A stretch of DNA of 64,000 bases from Verrucomicrobiota bacterium JB024 (GTDB lineage Bacteria > Verrucomicrobiota > Verrucomicrobiia > Opitutales > Cerasicoccaceae): assembly GCA_030673825.1 (NCBI GenBank), contig JAUTCS010000159.1:1-64000 (forward strand). Direction: 5' to 3'. Below the pieces are notes generated by a model. The model was not told the DNA's origin. It searched no databases and saw nothing but the letters and a program-made list of their open reading frames with translations. Numbering within the stretch: the stretch's first letter is position 1; every line of letters starts with the position of its first letter. The position numbers and the translations under genes are program-made. Positions 8,268 to 16,410 of this stretch are shown here, one piece after another.

Positions 8268-10286
8268 TCACGCGATATAGGTCGGTGTGGACGTTTGCCG
8301 GTACGGAATGGCCAGAGTCTGTGTCTGCTCCTCGGGCCAGAGCGGCTGAGGATCGCATTCCAACTCCTCGATCCGGTGGCAGGCATCCAGTAAATAGTCG
8401 TCGAGCTTGCGTCGGAGCGTGTCGAGGCGTGAGAGCAGTCCGGCGTAGCGGCGCTCGATGACTTCCCAGCCGAAGCACCGGAAGCTTTCGTGCCAACGGG
8501 TTTCGTGGCGTTCGCGCAGTTGTGAGACAGCCTCGCGCAGCTCCACCACCACCGCATCGCGCAGGCGGCGCAGAGTGGGGAGGTCGCGCTCCCGGTAGGC
8601 CGTACGCAGTGTCAGGTGGAGCTCGGTCTTTAACGCCAGGGTGGCCGCCAGCTTTTGGACAAAAATCAACCGTCTGTCCTCGCGGTGGGCGATCGGGACG
8701 CGGGCGAGCAGGCTTGCGATATGCTTAAAATGATCGAGGTACTCCGGGCGGATCTGCTGCTCGAAATGCCCCAGCAGCGGATCGTGCCAAAATATCCACT
8801 TACTGGCATTCGCTTCGTAGTCCGCCGTGCTCGCCGTTGGCACCAGGCTCAGTTCGCTGGCGCAAAACCAGCTCTCGAACGACCCCTCCGAGCTGCCGAG
8901 GAAATTGTCGGCGTGAGAGCAGACGGAGGACGCCTCCTCCTGCCGGTACGCCAGATCACAGAAGATTTGCAGCGCGGGCAGGGCGGAGAAGATATCGCAC
9001 TCCATCCCGTCGTCGCCCCACATCGTGACAAGGGCCTCCTCCAGGTTTTCCCGGTGCGCGGCGGCCATGCCCGCGCGCAGTGTGTCGCGGGAGTGGGGGA
9101 GCTGCGTCCAGAAGCGGTTCCACGTCCAGATACCGCCCGCGAAGATCGGCGTCTTGCCCATCTGCTTGTGGCGCCGGATCCACTCGTCGTAAAAGCCGCT
9201 GTCCGTGTGGTAGTAGTCCCAGTACACCAGTTCCACGCCGGTGGGGATTTGCTCCGCGACGGCGGGCTCGATGCGCGAGTCGAGGTCGTAGTAGCTGTTG
9301 GTCTTCGACCCGAGTCGGAAGAACATATCGCTCCAGATCATGGGCCGAAGCCCGTGGCGCTCGCAGGTGGCCACGGTTTTTTGCAGGTGTTCGCAGAGGA
9401 TGTCGAAGGGCGGGCGCAGGCCGTTTTTCAGGCGGTAGATACCGGATCCGATCCCGTGCGCCTCATCCATGCCGATGTGGATACGCTTGCTGCGAAAGGG
9501 GGTTGACGCGGCCGTGATCATTTTCTCGACAAAGGCGTCGGTCTCGGCCTCGCCGGTCAGCAGTACGCCGTTGGTGTCCTTGAGATGGTTATAGCACGGC
9601 CACTGGAGAACCTGCTCCAGGTGTCCTAAAGTTTGGATACACGGCACGACCTCGATCCCGAAGCTGGCTGCGTAGCGGTCGATGCCCCGTAGCTCCTCCT
9701 GGCTGTAGCCCCCGCGAAAGTACCCGAAGACCGGCTCACCCGGGATCTCGTAGGTGTCCTCCATGTAGAGCATCAGCTGGTTGATGCCCATGAGGGCAAA
9801 GTGGCGGATCAGCTTGCGCACCGCGCCGATGCGCAGCACGCCGTTGCGGGAGACGTCGAGCATTGCGCCGATTGAGAGAAAGCTGCTTGTCTGCTCCAGA
9901 GGCGAGGGGTTATGCCCGGATTCGATCTGCCCCATGAGGATGCCCAGGGCACGCAAGGCTGCTGCCGGTTGTGTATAGCGGATGCGCACGCAGCCCGTGG
10001 CATCTATTTCGAGACGGAAGCCCGGCTTAGGCGCAGGCTGGGGGATGAACTCGACTTCCCAGCCCGTCGGCTCCCCGGTAAAGCGATGGGCGAAGTGCTT
10101 GGATATTTCCGCGAGTGCGTCGGCCAGCTCCGCCGGGGGCGAACCAAAGGCTTTCAGTTTCCCGAGCGCGGGCGCGGCGGGATGTTCGTCCACGCTAATG
10201 TCTTGTGCAGGTCTCATGATGGGTGCGGAGGATTTGGATTTCGCGTGGGCCGCTTCGTGTCGCGGCGGTGAGAGAATGATCGCCAT
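8268..10286 (-). CDS. GH20 beta-N-acetylhexosaminidase, signal-less
   Basis: About 672 aa if started at ATG 10286; a TTG at 10313 is also possible. GH20 enzymes release terminal GlcNAc or GalNAc by substrate-assisted catalysis. The barrel begins near SIGAMLDVSRNGVLRI, and the catalytic Asp-Glu pair is in RIHIGMDEAHG (D274/E275). The layout, with a long helical C-terminal region (about 480-660), is like the intracellular GH20 of streptococci (GH20C). No signal peptide is visible, so it should act on imported oligosaccharides. No ROK operator is seen directly upstream. The secreted-protein gene at 10406-11029 precedes it on the same strand with a 119-bp gap and could be cotranscribed. Confidence 0.88.
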   Translation of the reverse strand: MAIILSPPRHEAAHAKSKSSAPIMRPAQDISVDEHPAAPALGKLKAFGSPPAELADALAEISKHFAHRFTGEPTGWEVEFIPQPAPKPGFRLEIDATGCVRIRYTQPAAALRALGILMGQIESGHNPSPLEQTSSFLSIGAMLDVSRNGVLRIGAVRKLIRHFALMGINQLMLYMEDTYEIPGEPVFGYFRGGYSQEELRGIDRYAASFGIEVVPCIQTLGHLEQVLQWPCYNHLKDTNGVLLTGEAETDAFVEKMITAASTPFRSKRIHIGMDEAHGIGSGIYRLKNGLRPPFDILCEHLQKTVATCERHGLRPMIWSDMFFRLGSKTNSYYDLDSRIEPAVAEQIPTGVELVYWDYYHTDSGFYDEWIRRHKQMGKTPIFAGGIWTWNRFWTQLPHSRDTLRAGMAAAHRENLEEALVTMWGDDGMECDIFSALPALQIFCDLAYRQEEASSVCSHADNFLGSSEGSFESWFCASELSLVPTASTADYEANASKWIFWHDPLLGHFEQQIRPEYLDHFKHIASLLARVPIAHREDRRLIFVQKLAATLALKTELHLTLRTAYRERDLPTLRRLRDAVVVELREAVSQLRERHETRWHESFRCFGWEVIERRYAGLLSRLDTLRRKLDDYLLDACHRIEELECDPQPLWPEEQTQTLAIPYRQTSTPTYIA

Positions 10287-10405
10287 GAACGGGCAGTCCA
10301 GACGGACGCTCAAGCTCCGCCTATGAATTTCCCTGTCCTGAGAGAGGAGTCATCGTCTTGGTGCTCTTGCGTTCGCCTGGACAAGCCTTGCCGTTGTTTC
10401 TTCTG

Positions 10406-11029
10406 TCATTCAGTAAGAACCAACATGTCGATGTAGGCGTCCTGGCGTGCATCAGGAGCCTGTTGGTTTTCAAAGCGCAGGCGCACATCGCTGGCCTGGG
10501 AAAGGGTCTGCTGCAGCGAGCTGTGCCCGCTCTCGCGAACCATGGTCGCCTCCGACAGCGGGATGATCACGGTGGTGTAGCTGCCGCTCGCGACGGTCGG
10601 CATGACGTCCGTGTCCGTCTGCCAGATGGAGTCGTCCGGTCCGCCCTTGATCACGAGGCGTAGCGCTGTGGGGCTGGTGGGCTGGCTGTATCCCTGGGCG
10701 TCGTCAGCCAGCTTCAGGATGACCTTCGCCTGGGTGTAGCCGCTCAGGTCCGTCTTTTCCGGCGGCAAGGCGATGAGACGCATGTTGGCGTTGTCCCCCG
10801 CGTCCCAGTTGAGTTGAAACAGCGCGGCGTTCGTGCCCGCCTCACCCTTGCCCGGGGCCAGACTGGCCGGGCCGGACGAGGCGGCCTTACCGAAGGAGTT
10901 CCAGCTCTTTTGCAGATCGGCGGTCGTGGCGTATCCGCTGAAATCGTCGATCACGAGTTGCTCCGCGCCGACAGCGGTGGTGACCGAGGTGAGCAGGATA
11001 ACGGCGATGGACGGGAGGAAGTGTCTCAT
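10406..11029 (-). CDS. Small secreted beta-sandwich protein, paralogue of 25071-25772
   Basis: 207 aa: signal peptide (about 1-22, cleaved after VGA), then a single domain opening with LVIDDFSGY and ending in a strand block with RLRFENQ and AYIDMLVLTE. The pattern (DDF at the start, alternating strands, a DxAYID end) is like carbohydrate-binding jelly-roll modules. It aligns over its whole length with the product of 25071-25772 (shared WNSFG, NANMR, DPTALKLVI-like, DSIWQT blocks) but lacks that protein's PEP-CTERM-like tail. A palindromic operator lies 44 bp upstream. Likely periplasmic or secreted; the ligand is unknown. Confidence 0.75.
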   Translation of the reverse strand: MRHFLPSIAVILLTSVTTAVGAEQLVIDDFSGYATTADLQKSWNSFGKAASSGPASLAPGKGEAGTNAALFQLNWDAGDNANMRLIALPPEKTDLSGYTQAKVILKLADDAQGYSQPTSPTALRLVIKGGPDDSIWQTDTDVMPTVASGSYTTVIIPLSEATMVRESGHSSLQQTLSQASDVRLRFENQQAPDARQDAYIDMLVLTE

Positions 11030-11072
11030 GGATCGTCAGCCTACACGGAATAGAGAACAAATCAATTAAAAA

Positions 11073-11087
11073 GTTTATTCAATGAAG
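11073..11087 (-). promoter_or_regulatory. Candidate ROK operator, site 1
   Basis: GTTTATTCAATGAAG, centred on 11080, is 12 of 15 bases identical to the window consensus TTTCATTCAATGAAA. It lies 44 bp upstream of the small secreted protein gene (start 11029) in the divergent interval it shares with the symporter. Confidence 0.6.
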
Positions 11088-11160
11088 TAATGCGTTCGGT
11101 ATTCCAGTAAACTCCCTCCGAGTGTTGATCCTGCTCTCGCTCGCTTTTACCGCTTTTCCG

Positions 11161-11204
11161 TTGACAGTTTGTTTCTATGATGCGAAATATTCCATTCAAT
11201 GAAA
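11161..11204 (+). promoter_or_regulatory. Symporter promoter with ROK operator, site 2
   Basis: A consensus -35 TTGACA stands at 11161-11166. An AT-rich -10 candidate (AAATAT, 11185-11190) follows after 18 bp. TTCCATTCAATGAAA at 11190-11204 (14 of 15 match to the consensus) covers the expected start of transcription. That arrangement fits repression of the SSS symporter gene. Confidence 0.65.
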
Positions 11205-11286
11205 TAAAAAGGCTGGCCACATATCTCACCAAACCGGTGTCTTGCGGTTCGGGCTCATGTGTATTCAGTCGAAAGGAAACATTTTT

Positions 11287-13344
11287 ATGAATTTGCAGTG
11301 GATGGATTGGCTGATTGTCGGGGCCTTGCTGGCCTTCCTGATCGGCGTGGCGGTGCGCACGCACCTGCTGACGCGCAGTGTGGCCGACTTTCTCGCCGGT
11401 AACCGCTGCGCCGGGCGCTACCTGTTGACTATGGCCGACGGCATGGCCGGGCTGGGCGCCATCTCCATCGCGGCGAACTTCGAGAAGTTCTACGAGTCCG
11501 GCTTCTCAGGTGCGTGGTGGGAGCAGATACTCGCGCCGCTGGGGCTGATCCTCGCGCTGTCGGGCTTCGTCATCTACCGCTACCGAGAGACCCGCGCACT
11601 GACCATGGCACAGTTTTTCGAGATGCGCTACAGTCGGCGCTTTCGCGTGTTTTCCGGAATGCTGGCATTCTTCTCGGGCGTATTGAACTACGGGATCTTC
11701 CCCGCCGTGACGGCGCGCTTTCTGGTCTATTTTTGCGGGCTTCCGCAGAGCTATGAGGTGATGGGCTTTACCGTTCCCGGCATCGCCCCGGTGATGTTTT
11801 TGCTGCTGGCCGTGGCGCTGACGCTGACCCTCTCCGGCGGGCAGATCGCGGTCATGATCACGGACTTTTTCCAGGGGCAGATGGTGCAGATCACGATCCT
11901 GATCTGCTTCTTTGTACTGCTCTCGCGCATCAGTTGGCCGGAGTTGATCAGCGGCCTGCAAATGGCGCCCGAGCAGGCCTCGCGGATCAACCCGTTCAAG
12001 CAGGGCGACACGAAGGGCTTTAACCCGGCCTTCTTCGTCATGATCGCTGTGCTGAACGTGTACGGCTTCAAGGCCTGGCAGGGCTCCCAGGGCTACAACG
12101 CCGCCCCCAAGAGCCCGCACGAGGCGCGCATGGCGAACATCCTGGGCATGTTTCGGGCGCAGGTGCTCTTTCTGCTGTCGATGCTGTGCCCGCTGTTTGT
12201 GTTCGCCATGCTGCACCTGCAGGAGTTCTCGGTACAGGCGGACGCGGTGCAGAGCATCCTCTCGACCATCGACAGCCCGCAAATTCAAAGCCAGATGCGG
12301 GTGCCTGCGGGCCTCTCGCAGTTGCTGCCGCTCGGGGTGATGGGGCTCTTTGTCGCCATGATTATCTCCGCCGCCGTCTCCACGGACGACACCTACCTGC
12401 ACTCGTGGGGGTCGATCTTTATCCAGGACGTGGTCATGCCGCTGCGCAAGAAACCGCTCAGCCAGCGGGCGCACATGTGGCTGTTGCGCGGGGCGATCGT
12501 GGGCGTGGCGGCCTTTGCGTTTTTCTTCAGCCTGTTCTTCCCGCTCAATGAGTACATCTACATGTATTTCCAGATCACCGGGGCGATCTATCTCGGTGGC
12601 GCGGGGGCGGTTATCCTCGGTGGGCTTTACTGGAAACGCGGCTCGGTCGAGGGCGCGTGGGCCGCGATGATCATCGGCTCGGTGGTGGCGGTATCCGGCA
12701 TCGTGCTGCGCAACCTTATCTGGCCCTACCTGCTGCCGGACTGGAAGCTCGCTCACCCCGGCACGACCTGGCTGCAAGACCTGCCGGTTGCCTTTCCGCT
12801 CAATGGCGTGCAGATGTCGCTCATCGCGGCGGTGTCGGCGGCGCTGGCCTACGTGGTCTTTTCGCTGCTGTCGAAGCGGCCTCCCGTCAACATGGACAAG
12901 CTGTTGCATCGTGGCGCGTACGCGGTCGAGGCGGTGGGGCATCATCCCGAAGGGGCGGCGGACAACCCGGTGCGGGCGACCGACCCTATGCCGGTGGGCT
13001 GGCGTCAACGCGCCTACCGCGTGCTGGGCATCAACCGCGATTTCACGCGCGGCGACCGGTTCATCTACCTGTTCGCCACCTGCTTCGCGCTCTTCTGGTT
13101 TATCTGCTTCCTCGTCGGCTCGGCCATCGCGGTCACGAGCGGCATCTCCGATGAAAGCTGGATCCGTTGGTGGGGCTTCAAGGTCGTCATCACGATCATT
13201 GTCGCGCTGATCGCGACCGTCTGGTTCCTGATCGGCGGCTTTCGCGACCTCTTTGATTTCGTGCGCCACCTCAAGGGAATCCAGCGCGACGCCTCCGACG
13301 ACGGCACCGTCCGCGGCGACGAGCATTTACAGGAAAGCGATTGA
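11287..13344 (+). CDS. Sodium:solute symporter (SSS family)
   Basis: 685 aa. SSS transporters move sugars, amino acids or related solutes into the cell with Na+. About fourteen hydrophobic segments are visible, from MDWLIVGALLAFLIGVAV to the last near WWGFKVVITIIVALIATVWFLIGG. The ADFLAGNRCAG segment near the N-terminus and the QGYNAAPKSPHEA stretch are SSS-like. The start ATG 11287 has AAAGGAAA upstream; an in-frame earlier codon at 11242 is not needed. It is followed without a gap by the CBM9-like gene. Placement under the ROK operator beside GH20 suggests an amino-sugar or oligosaccharide cargo; this is inference. Confidence 0.9.
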   Translation: MNLQWMDWLIVGALLAFLIGVAVRTHLLTRSVADFLAGNRCAGRYLLTMADGMAGLGAISIAANFEKFYESGFSGAWWEQILAPLGLILALSGFVIYRYRETRALTMAQFFEMRYSRRFRVFSGMLAFFSGVLNYGIFPAVTARFLVYFCGLPQSYEVMGFTVPGIAPVMFLLLAVALTLTLSGGQIAVMITDFFQGQMVQITILICFFVLLSRISWPELISGLQMAPEQASRINPFKQGDTKGFNPAFFVMIAVLNVYGFKAWQGSQGYNAAPKSPHEARMANILGMFRAQVLFLLSMLCPLFVFAMLHLQEFSVQADAVQSILSTIDSPQIQSQMRVPAGLSQLLPLGVMGLFVAMIISAAVSTDDTYLHSWGSIFIQDVVMPLRKKPLSQRAHMWLLRGAIVGVAAFAFFFSLFFPLNEYIYMYFQITGAIYLGGAGAVILGGLYWKRGSVEGAWAAMIIGSVVAVSGIVLRNLIWPYLLPDWKLAHPGTTWLQDLPVAFPLNGVQMSLIAAVSAALAYVVFSLLSKRPPVNMDKLLHRGAYAVEAVGHHPEGAADNPVRATDPMPVGWRQRAYRVLGINRDFTRGDRFIYLFATCFALFWFICFLVGSAIAVTSGISDESWIRWWGFKVVITIIVALIATVWFLIGGFRDLFDFVRHLKGIQRDASDDGTVRGDEHLQESD

Positions 13345-13347
13345 GTG

Positions 13348-14133
13348 ATGCGTTTTTTTAAAATCTGCCTGTTCGCGTTACTCCTGCCGATGGCCATGGC
13401 TTCCGTTGGCAGCGCATCCTCGACGGACTCGCTGCCCGGCGTGATGCAGACGCTCGCCCGCAATCATCAGCTGAGCGGCCCGCCGCTGCTGGCGCTGCCC
13501 CTGCGTCAGGCCTGGAGCGTACCGCCCGAGGCGGGATTCGAGCCGGGGTTGGTCCGGCTCTACGCTACCGCCGAGGGATTCGTGGTCCTGGCTGCGCTCA
13601 AGGACACGGCCATCCACAACGCGGCGGACGGCTTTAACCAAAAAACATGGGAAACGGGCGACGTCTTTGAATGCTTCATCCAGACCGGGCTGGAGCGGTA
13701 CTACGAGCTCCACGTCACCCCCGAGAACCAGAATCTCTTCCTGCGGTGGAGTCCGGCAACCTACCGGGCGTTTCGGGCGGGGGAAATCCCTTTCGCGACC
13801 GCACTTATCGATGAGCAGAGCTTTGCCCAAAGCGAAACATCCATCGACTCACCTGTCGGCTACTGGACGGTTACTCTGCTGATCCCCTACACGAGCCTGG
13901 GGTTGGCGTCGAGGTGTAGTGGTTTTTCGGATACAGTTGAGTATTCCGGAGAGGGAAAGCCGGGCCCGTCGCCGTTGAGGTTTTCCTTCGCTCGCTACGA
14001 CATACGCCCGGACTCCGACGAGCCGGTGCTGTCCGCCACGCCTGATTTTCCCGAGGCTAATTACCACTTGCGCGAGTACTGGCATCCGGTTGCGTGGCCG
14101 CCGCAGCAGTCGGGAATGATCGAGGCAGACTGA
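13348..14133 (+). CDS. Secreted CBM9/DOMON-like protein
   Basis: 261 aa: signal peptide (about 1-23, MAMASVGSAS), then a beta-sandwich resembling family 9 carbohydrate-binding modules (VRLYATAEGFVVLAALKDTAIHN, GDVFECFIQTG, YYELHVTPENQ, YWTVTLLIPYTSLGL). In CBM9-type domains such strands hold a sugar between aromatic residues. The ATG is three bases past the symporter stop (ATG 13348, TGA 13342-13344), so the two genes are translationally coupled. A substrate-capture partner of the symporter is plausible but unproven. Confidence 0.75.
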   Translation: MRFFKICLFALLLPMAMASVGSASSTDSLPGVMQTLARNHQLSGPPLLALPLRQAWSVPPEAGFEPGLVRLYATAEGFVVLAALKDTAIHNAADGFNQKTWETGDVFECFIQTGLERYYELHVTPENQNLFLRWSPATYRAFRAGEIPFATALIDEQSFAQSETSIDSPVGYWTVTLLIPYTSLGLASRCSGFSDTVEYSGEGKPGPSPLRFSFARYDIRPDSDEPVLSATPDFPEANYHLREYWHPVAWPPQQSGMIEAD

Positions 14134-14143
14134 AACCCGCGAC

Positions 14144-15001
14144 CTATTGCGCCAAGTCGATGTAGAGCGCCTCAATGTCCTGCTGGAGACGTTGGACGTG
14201 CCCGGTGACGAGGGCGAGCGGGGAGAGGGTGTCATCCTCCAGTAGCGGTGTCAGGTCGAGGGCGTAGGTCACCTTGTCCTGCTCATCGACACTGTGTGCA
14301 TCGAAGAAGGTGGCGTTGGCCAGGCGGCGGCCCTCGACGGCGAGGTCGTAGCGCTTGCCGCCGGTGATCTGCGAGTCAAAGACGCCGTTGAGCGCGGCGG
14401 CGAGGTTAGGGTGCCGACCGACGGGGAGCACGGCCTTGTCGGCGTCGCGTACCCAGTCGAGCCCGCGCCAGACTTCGCAGCCGAGGAGCTTTTTCGGGCG
14501 CATCTCCTGCGGTAGCGAGCGGATGGCCGCCAGCACCGCGAGAAAGACCCCGATGTGGGTGGCGTGCTTGTCGGCGGGGTTGTGAGTATAAACGACCTCG
14601 GGCTGGGCGGCAGTGAGGATGGCCCGTAAATCCTCGATCACGCGGGCGCGGGGCGTGGCGGTTTTGACCGCCGAGCTCGGGTGGGCCAGCTGCGCGACAA
14701 AGCCATACTGCCCGATGACGGCGGCGGCCCGCTGCTCCTGCACGCGCACGGCCTTCATCTGCTCGTCGGTAAAATTCTCATACGCGCCGGTGCGGGCGCT
14801 CCCGGCCCCGTCCGTGCAGGTCACCGCGCCGAACCACCGATCCGTGCGCTGAAAGCACTCCAAAATGCCGTGCAGGGCCATGAACTCCAGGTCGTCCTGA
14901 TGCGCGCCGATGCCCAGGTGGGTGGTACGGGCGAGGGCGTCCTGCGCGGGCAGGGCGTCGGGGATAAACAGGTCGGCGTTGGCTTGGGAAAAGATGGGCA
15001 T
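14144..15001 (-). CDS. PIG-L family deacetylase
   Basis: About 285 aa from ATG 15001; the frame is open upstream but there it overlaps the preceding gene. PIG-L/LmbE zinc enzymes remove the acetyl group from N-acetylglucosamine-containing substrates, and bacterial members include diacetylchitobiose deacetylases. The metal site is GIGAHQDDLEF (H34, D36, D37, the AHPDD motif with Gln for Pro) and the later VVYTHNPADKHATH block supplies the second His pair. No signal peptide. It is last in the minus-strand operon NagB-PIG-L / ROK-like / PIG-L, 19 bp after the ROK-like stop. Confidence 0.88.
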   Translation of the reverse strand: MPIFSQANADLFIPDALPAQDALARTTHLGIGAHQDDLEFMALHGILECFQRTDRWFGAVTCTDGAGSARTGAYENFTDEQMKAVRVQEQRAAAVIGQYGFVAQLAHPSSAVKTATPRARVIEDLRAILTAAQPEVVYTHNPADKHATHIGVFLAVLAAIRSLPQEMRPKKLLGCEVWRGLDWVRDADKAVLPVGRHPNLAAALNGVFDSQITGGKRYDLAVEGRRLANATFFDAHSVDEQDKVTYALDLTPLLEDDTLSPLALVTGHVQRLQQDIEALYIDLAQ

Positions 15002-15020
15002 GGTACGGGTGGGTGGAAAT

Positions 15021-16391
15021 TTAAAGGCGGGGCAGGCTGGCGGCGGCGATGGCCTGCCCATGACGTTTCATCTGTTCGTCGGGCGTGTCGAGTTGGATTT
15101 TCGCGGCCAGCTCCGGGAACTCCTCGCGCAGGACCGTTTGTGCCTGATCGAGAATTATCCGGCCGCCCTCGCCGGAGCTGACGCGCCCCAGCAGCAGCAG
15201 GTGGGTGAAATCGTAAAAGTCCGAGAAGTGCGCCAGCGCATAGCCGAAGTACACGCCGATCGTTTGGTAAATGGCGGCAGCGCGTTCGTCGCCTTCGGCC
15301 ATGCGGGACTGGACGGCTTCGAGGCGCTCGGGCAGCGAGGCGCGTTCGTCCACGGTGAGGCCGGAAGCCGGGATCAGCCGGGCCACGGCCTGTTGGGAAA
15401 AGTACTGCACGCCGCAGCCGTGGTCGCCGCTCCACTCGTCGCTCGGGGCGTCGTCCCGGTAGTCCACCGGGACGAAGGCCAGCTCATTAAGCCACCCGGT
15501 GACCTCCCCCTGCGGATCGACGTACCCGGCGGCCAGGCTCGTGCCCATGGAGATGCCCAGGACGGCGTTGGCCTTGAGGGACATGGCCCCGGCCAGCGCG
15601 GTGACGTCCCCGTCGTTAGCCACGGCGAAGGGGACGCCGTCCCACTCCTGCTGAAGCTGGCGGAAGAGCCCCCGGATGCTGCGGTCAAAATCTTCCGGCG
15701 AAACCCCGCGAAAGAGCGAGCCGGCGCGGGGTTCGTTGTTAATATAGATCCCGGCGGCGCTGCCTCCGATGGCATCGACGCGGGGCAGCCAGGCGGCGGC
15801 GAGCTGGAGGCTGTCGCGGATGCCTTCGAGGTGGTAGGCGGGGTCGGACTGGAAGTACGGGTCCCACTTGACCTCCTCGGAGTACACGACCTCGCCGTCG
15901 ATGAGCGCGGCGCATTTACGGTCGCTGCCCCCCAGGTCGAAGCCGATGCGGCAGCCCTTCAGGTTGTGCTCGACGCTCAGGCCGGGAGCATGGGCGGCGC
16001 GGGGCTGCGGGCGGCCTTCGCCGATGCTCATCGCCTCCCCAAAGCAGGTCTTTCCGATAAAGTCATGATCGAACGCGCGCGCCCCCTCGGGGCGGTAGGC
16101 CAGCTTGAGCCGGGAGACGATCTCGCGGGCGCCCTGCACGCGGATGCGGCTGCCCCCCCGGGCCCAGAGCAGGGTCTTGACCAGCCGCTCGGCGTAACGC
16201 CAGTTGCGCTCGGTGTGCTCGGGCAGGTCCGGGAGCATCGGCGTCATGAAGGTCCACGTCTGCCCGTCGGGTCGGGCGAGCGTGAAATGGACGGTGCGCG
16301 AACCGGCGGTCCGGGCCGCGTCGGCGCGGTAGTCGCGGTTCCAGCGGGCTGCCGGTACGAAGTCCGGGTCCAGAGGCGGATGGTGCGGCAT
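15021..16391 (-). CDS. ROK-like sugar kinase with extra N-terminal domain
   Basis: About 456 aa from ATG 16391. The ROK/hexokinase fold begins only near residue 150 (CRIGFDLGGSDRKCAAL, the phosphate-1 motif with the usual Gly-Gly-Thr replaced by Gly-Gly-Ser). It continues through GGSAAGIYIN, FAVANDGDVTALAGA (catalytic-Asp segment, ANDGD) and ISMGTSLAAGYV. A short Gly/Cys piece (GDHGCGVQYF) stands where ROK kinases have their zinc site, so only part of that site is kept. The roughly 150-residue N-terminal extension has no family I recognise. Its neighbours suggest it phosphorylates an amino sugar. It lies 19 bp after NagB-PIG-L. Confidence 0.8.
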   Translation of the reverse strand: MPHHPPLDPDFVPAARWNRDYRADAARTAGSRTVHFTLARPDGQTWTFMTPMLPDLPEHTERNWRYAERLVKTLLWARGGSRIRVQGAREIVSRLKLAYRPEGARAFDHDFIGKTCFGEAMSIGEGRPQPRAAHAPGLSVEHNLKGCRIGFDLGGSDRKCAALIDGEVVYSEEVKWDPYFQSDPAYHLEGIRDSLQLAAAWLPRVDAIGGSAAGIYINNEPRAGSLFRGVSPEDFDRSIRGLFRQLQQEWDGVPFAVANDGDVTALAGAMSLKANAVLGISMGTSLAAGYVDPQGEVTGWLNELAFVPVDYRDDAPSDEWSGDHGCGVQYFSQQAVARLIPASGLTVDERASLPERLEAVQSRMAEGDERAAAIYQTIGVYFGYALAHFSDFYDFTHLLLLGRVSSGEGGRIILDQAQTVLREEFPELAAKIQLDTPDEQMKRHGQAIAAASLPRL

Positions 16392-16410
16392 CGGATTCTT
16401 TGGTAAAGGG

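Noticed and set aside
11506-13326. 606-codon antisense frame over the symporter
   Set aside because: It is rich in Arg, Gln, His and Asp with no domain, and the sense strand encodes a clear membrane transporter.
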